Shown: one piece after another, positions 34,169-42,060 of the stretch
How positions within the stretch are numbered: position 1 is the first letter of the stretch
Layout of the letters: each line of letters begins with the position of its first letter
Assembly: GCA_038209775.1 (NCBI GenBank)
Contig: JBBQXK010000006.1
Location: 67,718-131,717, forward strand
DNA from: JBBQXK01 sp038209775
GTDB taxonomy: Bacteria > Pseudomonadota > Alphaproteobacteria > Rhodobacterales > Rhodobacteraceae
Direction of reading: 5' to 3'
DNA length: 64,000 nucleotides
Translations under genes and position numbers: made by a program
Notes under the pieces: generated by a model
What the model saw: the letters and a program-made list of their open reading frames with translations, nothing else
Database searches by the model: none
What the model was told of the DNA's origin: nothing

Positions 34169-34642
34169 ATGGCCGAGAATACGGGCGAAGTGCTGGTGGG
34201 GGCGGCGGTGCTGGTGGCGGCGGTGGCGTTTGTGGTGTTCGCGGCACAGGGGCGGGGCGTGGCGGGTGATGGCGGCAGTTATGACCTGCGCGCGTCGTTC
34301 CGGTCGGTCGACGGGGTGCAGGTGGGCACGGATGTGCGGCTGGCGGGGGTCAAGGTGGGGTCGATCACGTCGCTGGCGCTGAACCCCACGACGTTCTTTG
34401 CCGATGCCACGGTGTCGATCCCGTCCGACATCATCCTGCCCGATGACAGTGCCATCCTGATTTCGTCCGAGGGTTTGCTGGGCGGCAATTTCGTGGAACT
34501 GGTGCCCGGTGGTTCGACCGAGAACCTGGCCCCGGGTGACGAAATTCTGGACACCCAGGGGTCGGTCAGCCTGATCAACCTGTTGATGAAATTCGTCGGT
34601 GGCAAGGCCGACGCGCCTGCCGCCGGGACCGCCGCCCCATGA
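34169..34642 (+). CDS. mlaD: MlaD-like MCE-domain lipid transport protein
   Basis: A 157-residue inner-membrane-anchored periplasmic protein: an N-terminal membrane helix (VLVGAAVLVAAVAFVVFAAQ, about residues 8-27) followed by one MCE domain (about 38-118, YDLRASFRSVDGVQVGTDVR, then LAGVKVGSITSL and ISSEGLLGGNFVELVPGG). MlaD hexamers carry phospholipids between inner and outer membranes with MlaFEB. mlaE and mlaF are not adjacent. The start at 34169 is chosen because the MCE protein N-terminus MAENTGEVLVGA begins there. The DUF2155 gene overlaps its end by ATGA. Confidence 0.93.
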   Translation: MAENTGEVLVGAAVLVAAVAFVVFAAQGRGVAGDGGSYDLRASFRSVDGVQVGTDVRLAGVKVGSITSLALNPTTFFADATVSIPSDIILPDDSAILISSEGLLGGNFVELVPGGSTENLAPGDEILDTQGSVSLINLLMKFVGGKADAPAAGTAAP

Positions 34643-35073
34643 GGTGGCTGGTTCTGGTGGCAGCGCTTGCGGCCCTGCCGGCGCTTGCGCAGGACGACCC
34701 TGCACCCGAGGACCTGCCCCCCCCCACAGGCGCGGACGAGACCCTGCCCGAGGCCGGGTCGGGCGAACGATCTGCCGCGACGGCGGCGCCGGGGGCGGTG
34801 ATCCGCTGGCTTGACAGGGTGTCGGGCACTTCGGGCGACCTTGAGCTTGCGCGGGGGCAGGCGGGGCAGACGGGGCGGCTGACCATCTTGCTGGACGAAT
34901 GCCGGTATCCGGCGGACGGGGCGCCGACGGATGCCTTTGCGCATCTGACGGTCACCGATGCGCTGTTGCAGGGGCCGGTGTTTTCGGGGTGGATGCTGGC
35001 CTCGTCGCCCGCGCTGTCAGCGATGGACCATTCGCGCTATGACGTCTGGGTGTTGCGCTGTTTGACGGAATAG
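34639..35073 (+). CDS. Secreted DUF2155 domain protein
   Basis: A 144-residue exported protein with signal peptide MRWLVLVAALAALPALA (cleaved before QDDPAPEDLP), a proline/acid-rich linker and one DUF2155 domain from about residue 53 (IRWLDRVSGTSGDLELARGQ, then DECRYP, FSGWMLASSPALSAMDHSRY and DVWVLRC). The two cysteines in DECRYP and VLRCLTE may form a disulfide. The order mlaD-DUF2155-aat is common in Rhodobacteraceae. Its last 37 bases overlap the convergent aat gene, an unusually long tail-to-tail overlap. Function unknown. Confidence 0.9.
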   Translation: MRWLVLVAALAALPALAQDDPAPEDLPPPTGADETLPEAGSGERSAATAAPGAVIRWLDRVSGTSGDLELARGQAGQTGRLTILLDECRYPADGAPTDAFAHLTVTDALLQGPVFSGWMLASSPALSAMDHSRYDVWVLRCLTE

Positions 35074-35693
35074 GCGTCGGGGGCATAGCCCTGCGGGGTG
35101 AAAGTCGCCGGGGTCAGTAGTGCCGCGTCAAGGCGGCGGCGGTACTCGGCACGGGGGATTTCGACCGCGCCAAGGCTGGCGAGATGCGGGGTGAGGAACT
35201 GCGTGTCAAACAGCGTGAATCCGCCCGCGCGCAGGCGGTGCATCAGCCAGGCAAGGGCGATCTTGGACGCGTCTGTGCGCCGCGAGAACATGGATTCGCC
35301 GAAGAATGCCGACCCGAGGGTCACGCCGTAGACGCCGCCGATCAGGTCGCCGTCCAGGTTCCGCACTTCGAGCGAATGGGCAAAGCCCGCCGCGTGCAGG
35401 GCCAGATACAGCGCCCGGATTTCCGCGTTGATCCACGTCTCGGCCCGGTCAGCACAGCCATCAACCACGCCCGCGAAATCTCTGTTCACCGTGACGGCGT
35501 AGTCCCCCCTGCCGATGGCCCGCGTGAGCGAGCGCGAGATGGTAAAGCGGTCCAGCGGGAAGACCCCGCGCTTTTTCGGATCGACCCAGTGGATTTCCCG
35601 CGATCCGCGCGCTTCGGCCATCGGGAAGACGCCCATGGCATAGGCGCGCAGCAACGTCTCGGGTGTGATGGGGGGGTGGGGCGTGGGGTGCAT
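35037..35693 (-). CDS. aat: Leucyl/phenylalanyl-tRNA--protein transferase
   Basis: N-end rule enzyme that adds Leu or Phe from aminoacyl-tRNA to proteins with N-terminal Lys or Arg, marking them for ClpAP. The 218 residues contain YAMGVFPMAEARGSREIHW, DPKKRGVFPLDRF, WINAEIRALYLALHAAGFAH and GGVYGVTLGSAFFGESMFS, which are the conserved Aat blocks. ATG at 35693. Its 3' end overlaps the DUF2155 gene by 37 bases in the opposite direction. Confidence 0.96.
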   Translation of the reverse strand: MHPTPHPPITPETLLRAYAMGVFPMAEARGSREIHWVDPKKRGVFPLDRFTISRSLTRAIGRGDYAVTVNRDFAGVVDGCADRAETWINAEIRALYLALHAAGFAHSLEVRNLDGDLIGGVYGVTLGSAFFGESMFSRRTDASKIALAWLMHRLRAGGFTLFDTQFLTPHLASLGAVEIPRAEYRRRLDAALLTPATFTPQGYAPDAYSVKQRNTQTS

Positions 35694-35706
35694 GTCAAAC
35701 AGAAGC

Positions 35707-35758
35707 GGGGGGTTTCACACCCCCCGCACCCCCCGTGGGATATTTGTGCAAGGTGAAG
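35707..35758 (+). repeat. Dispersed palindromic element, copy 5
   Basis: GGGGGG-TTTCACA-CCCCCC hairpin (35707-35725), then CCCCCCGTGGGATATTTG and TGCAAGGTGAAGG. It is almost identical to the copy at 61738. It lies between the start of aat and the end of the caspase gene. Confidence 0.8.
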
Positions 35759-35776
35759 GCGGAAGCGGGGCCTTGG

Positions 35777-37840
35777 TCATAGCGCGGGCACCGTGTCGAT
35801 TTCGAACTGCAGGATTGCGGGCGAGGGGCCGGTATCGTCTGCCTCATCCGACAGGCTGACGGCGGCGCGGGTGGTTTCGCCGAAACCCGCCTCTTTCAGC
35901 GCCTGTTTCAGCGCCGACGCATTGCCGCGCAGAAGGTCCACCGCGTCCTGTGCCAGAAAGCCCAGATCCTCGACCGCCGATTGCGGTTTCGCGGGCGTCA
36001 TCACCAGGATCACCCGGTCACGGCCAAAGGCCGTATCGGTGACGCGCAACAGCCCCTGTTTCAGCGTATCGCCCGGTTGCAGGCGGCCCTTGAACATGTG
36101 GCTGATCGAAAAATCCGACCCCACGTACAGCACGTTCAGATCGACCGGCCCGTCGGTGGTGTTCGTGGCCTGAATATGCACCTCGTCATCGGGGATCAGG
36201 CGGGGCACGCCGGTGGTGTCCAGATCGTGCAGCGTCTTGTTCGCCGGGCTGCGGGTGCGCAGGCCGACCTCGACGCCGGTCTCACCCCCGACCGCCGCCC
36301 CGAGTTTCAGCACGTTCAACGCCTTGGACATCCGCAACAGGGTGTCATCCAGCGCTTCGGCAAGTTCCGCCGGGGTCTTGTCGGCGGTGGACACCGATGG
36401 GGTGCGCGCAAGGTCATCCGCCAGCCCGGTTGACGGCAGGATCCACAGGGCATCGGGGCGCGGGCTGTCCGGGATCACCGCCAGCCGCAGATCGGCGTCC
36501 TCGCCCGCCGCGACAAAGGCGAGCCTCGGGCCCGCGCCATCGGTCAGCGCCGCCATCGCCGCCTGCAGTGCGCCTGCAGGCGCCGAGCCCGGTTCGGGCA
36601 GCGCCACCGTCAGCGAGAAGTCCAGCACCTCGCCCAGTTTGCGCAGGGTCAGACCCTTGGGAAGGTCCGCCGGAAGGTCCCCCACCGGCGTGGCGGTTGC
36701 CGTGAAGGTCCCGACCTCGGTCACCTTCACCTTGGCAATGGCCGCCTCGGTGGGATCGGCAGCCGAGGCCATCACCGCCATCACGGTGCCTTCGGTCAGG
36801 CCGTGCAGGGTGCCTGCGGGCAGGGTAAAGGTGCCGCCGTCAACCGTCGCGGGCCATTGCGCCACGCGGGGGGCGGCATCGCCCGAAAACGCGACCCGGT
36901 CCATGTCGCCCTCGAACAGGGGGGTCGAACGGGCCAGCGATTTCACCGCGTACTTGCGCAGCACCTCCTGGCTCAGTTGCGCATAGGTGGCCCCGGGGTA
37001 TTCGGCCAGGGTCTCGAACAGGGTCCATGTGAACACGCCCTGCGGCAGGCGCCCGGGCTTGCCGCGCGGCAGGTTGCGTTCGGGGGTCTGCTCGTTGGTT
37101 TGGGCGGCGAAAAAGGCCACCAGACTGCCGCCCTTGCCGCTGCCGGCAAGCGGCGCTTCGGGGCGGCTGCGGGGGTCTGCCGCGTTCTGCGGCACGGCGC
37201 GGCTGGTCACATCGTCCATCTGTTCCGCGGTCAGCCCAAGCGCCTCGGGTGGCAGCATGCGGGTGCGGACCTCTTCATCGCCCGACGGCGCGGCGCGGGT
37301 GACGGTGCCCGAGTGGCAACTGTCGAACACCACCCAGACATCCGCGCCCTTGGCCGTCAGCGCGTCCAGCATCGCCCCCACCTCGTCATCGACAAGGGCA
37401 TTCTCGACATGGCCCACGTCATCGGACCACATCCCGATGTCCACCGGCAGGAACAACTCGTCCAGCCCGTCCAGCTCGGTCTCGGGGTTTGCCGCCGGGG
37501 CCTGCGTGCCGTGACCCGAGAAGTGGAGATAGACGAAATCGCCGGGCTGCACCTTGGCCGTCAGATCGGCAAACGCCCCCCGGATCGCCGCCAGCGTCGG
37601 CGCGGGCGCGCCCTCGATCCCGTCGGCCAGCACGGTGACATTGGCCGCATCGAACGGGACCGGTGCTGCGGTGGTCAGATAGGTCTGCACCAATGCCACA
37701 TCATTGGCCGGGCCTTTCAGCCAGTATTGTTCCTTGAGCCCCGGATAGGTGTTGGCCCCCACCAGTATCGCATAATTCTCACGCGCCATCACCGGCAGGG
37801 CGATCAGCAACAGCGCTGTTGTCAGCATCAGGTGGCGCAT
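35777..37840 (-). CDS. Secreted caspase-family (C14) protein
   Basis: A 687-residue exported protein. The signal peptide is MRHLMLTTALLLIALPVMA; the p20-like caspase fold spans about residues 21-270 with the catalytic His in YLHFSGHGTQAP (His110) and Cys in VVFDSCHSGTV (Cys175), both intact, so it should be an active metacaspase-type cysteine peptidase, generally Arg/Lys-specific. The C-terminal half has a DUF4384-like beta domain (about 540-640, VHIQATNTTDGPVDLNVLYV). It follows the PPC-like gene by 13 bases in the same direction and is divergent from a trypsin/PDZ protease and a two-component pair. Export of a caspase to the periplasm is notable. Confidence 0.92.
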   Translation of the reverse strand: MRHLMLTTALLLIALPVMARENYAILVGANTYPGLKEQYWLKGPANDVALVQTYLTTAAPVPFDAANVTVLADGIEGAPAPTLAAIRGAFADLTAKVQPGDFVYLHFSGHGTQAPAANPETELDGLDELFLPVDIGMWSDDVGHVENALVDDEVGAMLDALTAKGADVWVVFDSCHSGTVTRAAPSGDEEVRTRMLPPEALGLTAEQMDDVTSRAVPQNAADPRSRPEAPLAGSGKGGSLVAFFAAQTNEQTPERNLPRGKPGRLPQGVFTWTLFETLAEYPGATYAQLSQEVLRKYAVKSLARSTPLFEGDMDRVAFSGDAAPRVAQWPATVDGGTFTLPAGTLHGLTEGTVMAVMASAADPTEAAIAKVKVTEVGTFTATATPVGDLPADLPKGLTLRKLGEVLDFSLTVALPEPGSAPAGALQAAMAALTDGAGPRLAFVAAGEDADLRLAVIPDSPRPDALWILPSTGLADDLARTPSVSTADKTPAELAEALDDTLLRMSKALNVLKLGAAVGGETGVEVGLRTRSPANKTLHDLDTTGVPRLIPDDEVHIQATNTTDGPVDLNVLYVGSDFSISHMFKGRLQPGDTLKQGLLRVTDTAFGRDRVILVMTPAKPQSAVEDLGFLAQDAVDLLRGNASALKQALKEAGFGETTRAAVSLSDEADDTGPSPAILQFEIDTVPAL

Positions 37841-37853
37841 GGTCCGGTCCCCT

Positions 37854-38477
37854 TCAGTTGGTCATCAGGGCATAGCCGGTGCCCGACCCACCCTTGTTCT
37901 GCACCGTCAGGGTAAACGCCCCCGCCGCATCGGGCCGCCAGCCACAATAGGCGATGTGGCTGACATCAGTATCGGCACAGACCAGTCGCCCCTGCGCATC
38001 GGTCACCGACAGGTTCAGGTCGACCGATGACTGCGCCTCGATATAGACCTCGGCATACTCGCCGCCTTTGAAGTCGATGTTGCGATAGTTGTCGGTCTTG
38101 CCGCCGGACAGCTTGCCGATGTTGTAGACCGGCCCAGAGGCCACACCCTTGGTGGCCTCGGCGCGCAGGTCGTCGATCAGACCCAAGAGGGCGTCATCCC
38201 CCTCGGCCAGTTCCGCGGCGGCGTCGGCCATCGTGGCCCATCCCAGCGGGGCGTCACTGCCCGGCTCACCGCCATCCGCCGCCCGCTCGACAGGTTCCGG
38301 CGCGATGGATTTGCGCAACCGAGCGGCGGCCAGCATCAGGACGGGGTCGGCAGTCTGGACGCCGGCGTCGAAAACCCGCGCCGACAGGGCGGCGGTCTGG
38401 ACGGGTGTCAACGGCTCGGCCACCACGGGCAGGGCGCAGGCGAAGGTCACAAGGGCGGCGGGCAAGAGGCGCAGCAT
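37854..38477 (-). CDS. Secreted protein with a PPC-like C-terminal domain
   Basis: A 207-residue exported protein: signal peptide MLRLLPAALVTFACALPVVA, a helical middle part (about 25-115, TAALSARVFDAGVQTADPVL) and a C-terminal beta domain (about 120-207) resembling bacterial pre-peptidase C-terminal domains: AEVYIEAQSSVDLNLSVTDA, then CADTDVSHIAYCGWRPDAAG and TLTVQNKGGSGTGYALM. PPC domains usually sit on secreted peptidases; here it is a separate protein next to a caspase gene, perhaps its partner or substrate. AGGA lies nine bases before the ATG at 38477. It should be first in an operon with the caspase. Confidence 0.82.
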   Translation of the reverse strand: MLRLLPAALVTFACALPVVAEPLTPVQTAALSARVFDAGVQTADPVLMLAAARLRKSIAPEPVERAADGGEPGSDAPLGWATMADAAAELAEGDDALLGLIDDLRAEATKGVASGPVYNIGKLSGGKTDNYRNIDFKGGEYAEVYIEAQSSVDLNLSVTDAQGRLVCADTDVSHIAYCGWRPDAAGAFTLTVQNKGGSGTGYALMTN

Positions 38478-38539
38478 GGGGTCGGGTCCTTTCGGTCGGG
38501 CCGGGTACAGCCGCACCATGGAACAAGGGGCTGCCCGCT

Positions 38540-38580
38540 GTAAACGCTTGTTTTTTCCATGACGGCCTTTGTCATGTGAT
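38540..38580. promoter_or_regulatory. Candidate operator in the divergent protease spacer
   Basis: The 209-base gap between the divergent PPC-like and protease genes contains CATGAC-GGCCTTT-GTCATG (38558-38576), a perfect 6-base inverted repeat, next to a T-run (38551-38556). It is a plausible binding site for the OmpR-type regulator encoded downstream; that link is inference. Confidence 0.35.
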
Positions 38581-38686
38581 CCCGGCGGGCGGGCCTGATA
38601 GCACATCGTCACGGCAGAATGACCGGATTGCCGACGCCCTGACCAGCCGGGCGACACGCCTCTGGTTCCGAACGAAAGGACTTTTC

Positions 38687-40009
38687 ATGATGACCCGCCA
38701 CCCCGCCGGACACACCATTTTGCAGCCACTCCTCCGGGTGATGCTGGCGCTTTTGCTGCTGACCGCCATCGCAGCCCTTTCCCCCGCCCGCGCCGCCCCC
38801 ACGATGGATGACGCCATGGCGCGCGTGTTCGTGGTGCGCAGCGACGATGCGGCGGACAGGTTTCTGGGGTCGGCTTTCCTGTGGGGCGCGGGCGAGGTGG
38901 CGGTAACCAATGCGCATGTAACCGGCGATGCCGACAGCGTGCGGCTGGTAGACCTGACCGGCCAAGTGCAGACCGCCCGGGTGATCGGCCGGGATGCCGT
39001 GCGCGATGTGGCGGTGCTGTCGGTCAGCCCCGGGATGACCGGCCTTGAACCCGGGCCGGTGCCGCCCCTTGGCGCGCCGGTCTGGGCACTTGGGGCGCCC
39101 CTCGGGTTGGACTTCACGCTGACGCAAGGCATGGTGTCGGCATCCGCGCGGCAGGTCGAGGCGGCGGTGCCCTTGCGCCTGTTGCAGCATGATGCGGCGG
39201 TCAATCCCGGGTCGTCGGGCGGGCCGCTGATTGATGCGCAGGGCCGGGTGGTCGGCATGAACAGCCGCATCGCGGACGGGTCGCGGCACTATGTGGGTGT
39301 GTCCTTTGCCATCGCAGCCCCGGATCTGGCGGCCATCATCGACGGCCTGATCGATGAGACCCTGCTGCCGATGCCCGACCTCGGCCTGCACCTGCGCCCC
39401 ATGTCGCGCCAGATCGCACAGGCGCTTGGCCGGCCCGAGGGTGGTATCCTTGTCGACCGCGTCGCACCCGGCAGCATTGCCGGCCGCGCCGGAATTGTGG
39501 CCGGCGATATCCTTGAGGCCGCCGGTGGCAAGCCGCTCGGCATCCCCGGTGACCTTGCATTTGCCGTCGATGACGCCCTTCCGACGGCAAACATGCCGGT
39601 CACGCTGTGGCGGGTGGGGTCGACGGTCGATGTGATCCTGACCTTCGAAACCCCGCCGACGGCCCTTGCCCTGCGCGACATCGGCACGGCACCCGCCCGA
39701 ATTGCATCCTACCGGCTGGACAGGCTGGGCATCACGCTGGACGATAGCGGGCGGGTCACCGACATCACGGTCAACAGCCCGGCCCTTTTTGCAGGCCTCA
39801 TCCCCGGCGACCGCATCACGCACCTGAATGGTGCCGCACTGGATGCGCAGGCGCTGCGCGCCCTTGCGATCACCGCCCCCGCACTGCTGCTGATCGTGCG
39901 GAACGGCGGCACCACGTTGCACCTGATGCTGGACCCCTGGGATACCGGCGACGGCATTCGCCCCGTCGGCGGCGCGAATGTGCTTGACCCCGACGTGGTC
40001 GTGTTCTGA
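38687..40009 (+). CDS. Secreted trypsin-like protease with two PDZ domains (HtrA-like)
   Basis: A 440-residue periplasmic S1C protease. Signal peptide about residues 1-36 (LALLLLTAIAALSPARA). The chymotrypsin fold has an intact triad: His77 in VTNAHVTG, Asp107 in RDVAVLS and Ser177 in NPGSSGGPL. PDZ domain 1 (about 230-320) has GGILVDRVAPGSIAGRAGIV, and a second shorter PDZ-like domain (about 335-420) has SPALFAGLIPGDRI. The architecture is DegP/DegS-like but the body is divergent. ATG at 38687 follows GAAAGGA. It is followed by a response regulator after 21 bases and a kinase, so the three form an operon divergent from the caspase pair. Confidence 0.9.
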   Translation: MMTRHPAGHTILQPLLRVMLALLLLTAIAALSPARAAPTMDDAMARVFVVRSDDAADRFLGSAFLWGAGEVAVTNAHVTGDADSVRLVDLTGQVQTARVIGRDAVRDVAVLSVSPGMTGLEPGPVPPLGAPVWALGAPLGLDFTLTQGMVSASARQVEAAVPLRLLQHDAAVNPGSSGGPLIDAQGRVVGMNSRIADGSRHYVGVSFAIAAPDLAAIIDGLIDETLLPMPDLGLHLRPMSRQIAQALGRPEGGILVDRVAPGSIAGRAGIVAGDILEAAGGKPLGIPGDLAFAVDDALPTANMPVTLWRVGSTVDVILTFETPPTALALRDIGTAPARIASYRLDRLGITLDDSGRVTDITVNSPALFAGLIPGDRITHLNGAALDAQALRALAITAPALLLIVRNGGTTLHLMLDPWDTGDGIRPVGGANVLDPDVVVF

Positions 40010-40030
40010 CATCGGCAACCGGAGAGCCCC

Positions 40031-40741
40031 ATGCCCGAAATGCCCGCCCCCACCCCCCGCATCCTGGTCATCGAGGATGATCCCGATACCGCCACGGCCA
40101 TCGCCACCGAAATCACCGCCCTTGGCTGCACCCCCGTGATCGCCACCACCCTGCCCGACGGGATACGGGCCGCCACCTCGCACCCCGCCGTGATCGTGCT
40201 GGACCGGATGCTGCCCGGCGGTGACGGGGTCGAGGCCATCGCCGCCCTGCGCGCCGACGGATCGCAGGCGCTAATCCTGGTGCTGTCGGCCCTTGGCCGC
40301 GCCGCACAAAGGGTCGAGGGGCTGGACAAGGGGGCCGACGACTATCTGGCCAAACCGTTTGAGCCTGGCGAACTGCGTGCCCGCCTGCGCGCCCTGCTGC
40401 GCCGCGCGACGATGCAGGGGGCGGATAACGACATGCTGGCATTGGGGTCTGTGGTGATCCGCATGAAGGCGCGCACGGTGCATGTGGGGCAAACGCATGT
40501 GCCCGTCAGCCCGCGCGAATTTGACCTCATTACCTTCTTTGCCCGCAACGCGGGGCATGTCGTGACGCGGATGCAGTTGCTGGAACAGGTCTGGAACCTG
40601 CACTTCGATCCCGGCACCAACGTGGTTGACGTCCACGTTGGCCGCCTGCGCCGCAAGCTGGAAGAGGTCGCAGGCCACCCCCTGTTCCAGACCGCGCGCG
40701 GCGAGGGGTACATCTTCGCCCCCCTGCCCCCGACGCCGTGA
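40031..40741 (+). CDS. OmpR/PhoB family response regulator
   Basis: A 236-residue two-component regulator: receiver domain (about 10-125; acidic pocket IEDDPDT, phospho-acceptor Asp58 in VLDRMLPGGDG, Lys108 in LAKPFEPGEL) and winged-helix DNA-binding domain (about 140-232, VSPREFDLITFFARNAGHVV, then NVVDVHVGRLRRKL). It probably controls the adjacent protease and caspase promoters. It starts 21 bases after the protease and overlaps the kinase by GTGA. Confidence 0.95.
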   Translation: MPEMPAPTPRILVIEDDPDTATAIATEITALGCTPVIATTLPDGIRAATSHPAVIVLDRMLPGGDGVEAIAALRADGSQALILVLSALGRAAQRVEGLDKGADDYLAKPFEPGELRARLRALLRRATMQGADNDMLALGSVVIRMKARTVHVGQTHVPVSPREFDLITFFARNAGHVVTRMQLLEQVWNLHFDPGTNVVDVHVGRLRRKLEEVAGHPLFQTARGEGYIFAPLPPTP

Positions 40742-42054
40742 AGGCGCGCGCCACCCTTCGGCTGGCAGCAGTCGTGGCTCTGGCCGTGACGGTGCTGTCC
40801 TTTGCGGGCATGGCCCTGCAATACCGGCTGGTGGAAACCCGGCTGATGGCCGGGGCACAGGCACTGCTGGCCGCCGATCTGGACGGTTTCTCGGCGCTTT
40901 ATGACCAGCGGCGCATCATCGCACTGCGCCAGGCCATCGAATACCGCGCCGCCGCCGGGGGCGAGACGGCAGGTGAGATGCTGCTGCTGCAGGACCGGCA
41001 GGGCACCACACTGGCCGGCACCCGCGCCGACTGGCCCGCTGACCTGCCGGTGCTGGGCGACGGGTTCACCACCGACGCCTCACAGGTATTCACCCAAGGG
41101 GGAACCCGCTGGCTGGGCGTCGCGCGCACCCTGCCGGGGGGGTTTCCGCTGTTGGTGGCGCGCTCGCTTGGCCCCACCGACCAGACCCTGACCACCCTGC
41201 GCCGTGCCATCCTTGCCATCACCTGCGGCATGCTTGCGGCGGGGGCGGCGGTGGGCTGGTGGGCCGCGCGCGGTGTCATGGGCCGGATCGGGCGGGTCAA
41301 TGCGCTGGCCGACCGGGTGGCGGCGGGTGACCTGTCCGCCCGCCTGCCCGGCCCACCCACCGCCGACGAATTCGGCCTCTTGGAAACCCACGTCCACGCC
41401 ATGCTTGACCGGATCGAGGCGCTGAACCGCGCCACCCACCGCCTATCAGACAGCATCGCGCACGAACTGCGCACCCCCCTCACCCGCCTGTCCCACAGAC
41501 TGGCGCGGATGGACGGGACCGAGGCCCTGCGCGCCGACCTTCACGATGCCGTCCGGGTGTTCGATGCGCTGCTGGACATCAGCCGCGCCGAGGCCGATCA
41601 GGGCCATGGCGGCGGCCTGATCCCGGTGGACCTGACCACCCTTGCTGCCGAAGTGGCCGACCTCTATGCGCCATCAGCCGAGGACAAGGGCCTGCACTTG
41701 ATCACCGCTCTGACCCCCGGCGTCACCGTTCTGGGCGACCGCACCCTGATCGGGCAGGCCATCGCCAACCTGATCGACAACGCCGTGAAATACTGTGCCG
41801 ACGGCGATACCATCACCCTCACCCTGACCCCCGCACGCGTGCTGTCCGTCGCCGACACCGGCCCCGGCCTGCCCCCCGCGATCCGGGCCGAGGCGTTTGA
41901 CCGTTTCGTCCGGGGTGCCCCGCACGCGGGCGTCAAGGGCCACGGCCTTGGCCTGACCCTTGTGCGCGCCATCGCCACCCGCCACGGCGCACGGCTGGTG
42001 GTGCCCGACACCGCCCGCGGCTTTACGGTCGAGATGCACTGGCCCGCCGCCTGA
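40738..42054 (+). CDS. Sensor histidine kinase
   Basis: A 438-residue inner-membrane kinase: two membrane helices (about 5-25 and 160-182, AILAITCGMLAAGAAVGWWA) flanking a roughly 135-residue periplasmic sensor, a HAMP domain (about 183-232), the dimerisation/phospho-acceptor domain with His242 in SIAHELRTPLTRL and a HATPase domain with N box NLIDNAVKYC, G1 DTGPGLP and G2 GHGLGLTLV. GTG start at 40738 inside the regulator stop. The sensor domain has no match I recognise; periplasmic damage or cleavage products would be reasonable signals given its neighbours. Confidence 0.94.
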   Translation: MKARATLRLAAVVALAVTVLSFAGMALQYRLVETRLMAGAQALLAADLDGFSALYDQRRIIALRQAIEYRAAAGGETAGEMLLLQDRQGTTLAGTRADWPADLPVLGDGFTTDASQVFTQGGTRWLGVARTLPGGFPLLVARSLGPTDQTLTTLRRAILAITCGMLAAGAAVGWWAARGVMGRIGRVNALADRVAAGDLSARLPGPPTADEFGLLETHVHAMLDRIEALNRATHRLSDSIAHELRTPLTRLSHRLARMDGTEALRADLHDAVRVFDALLDISRAEADQGHGGGLIPVDLTTLAAEVADLYAPSAEDKGLHLITALTPGVTVLGDRTLIGQAIANLIDNAVKYCADGDTITLTLTPARVLSVADTGPGLPPAIRAEAFDRFVRGAPHAGVKGHGLGLTLVRAIATRHGARLVVPDTARGFTVEMHWPAA

Positions 42055-42060
42055 GCCCCC

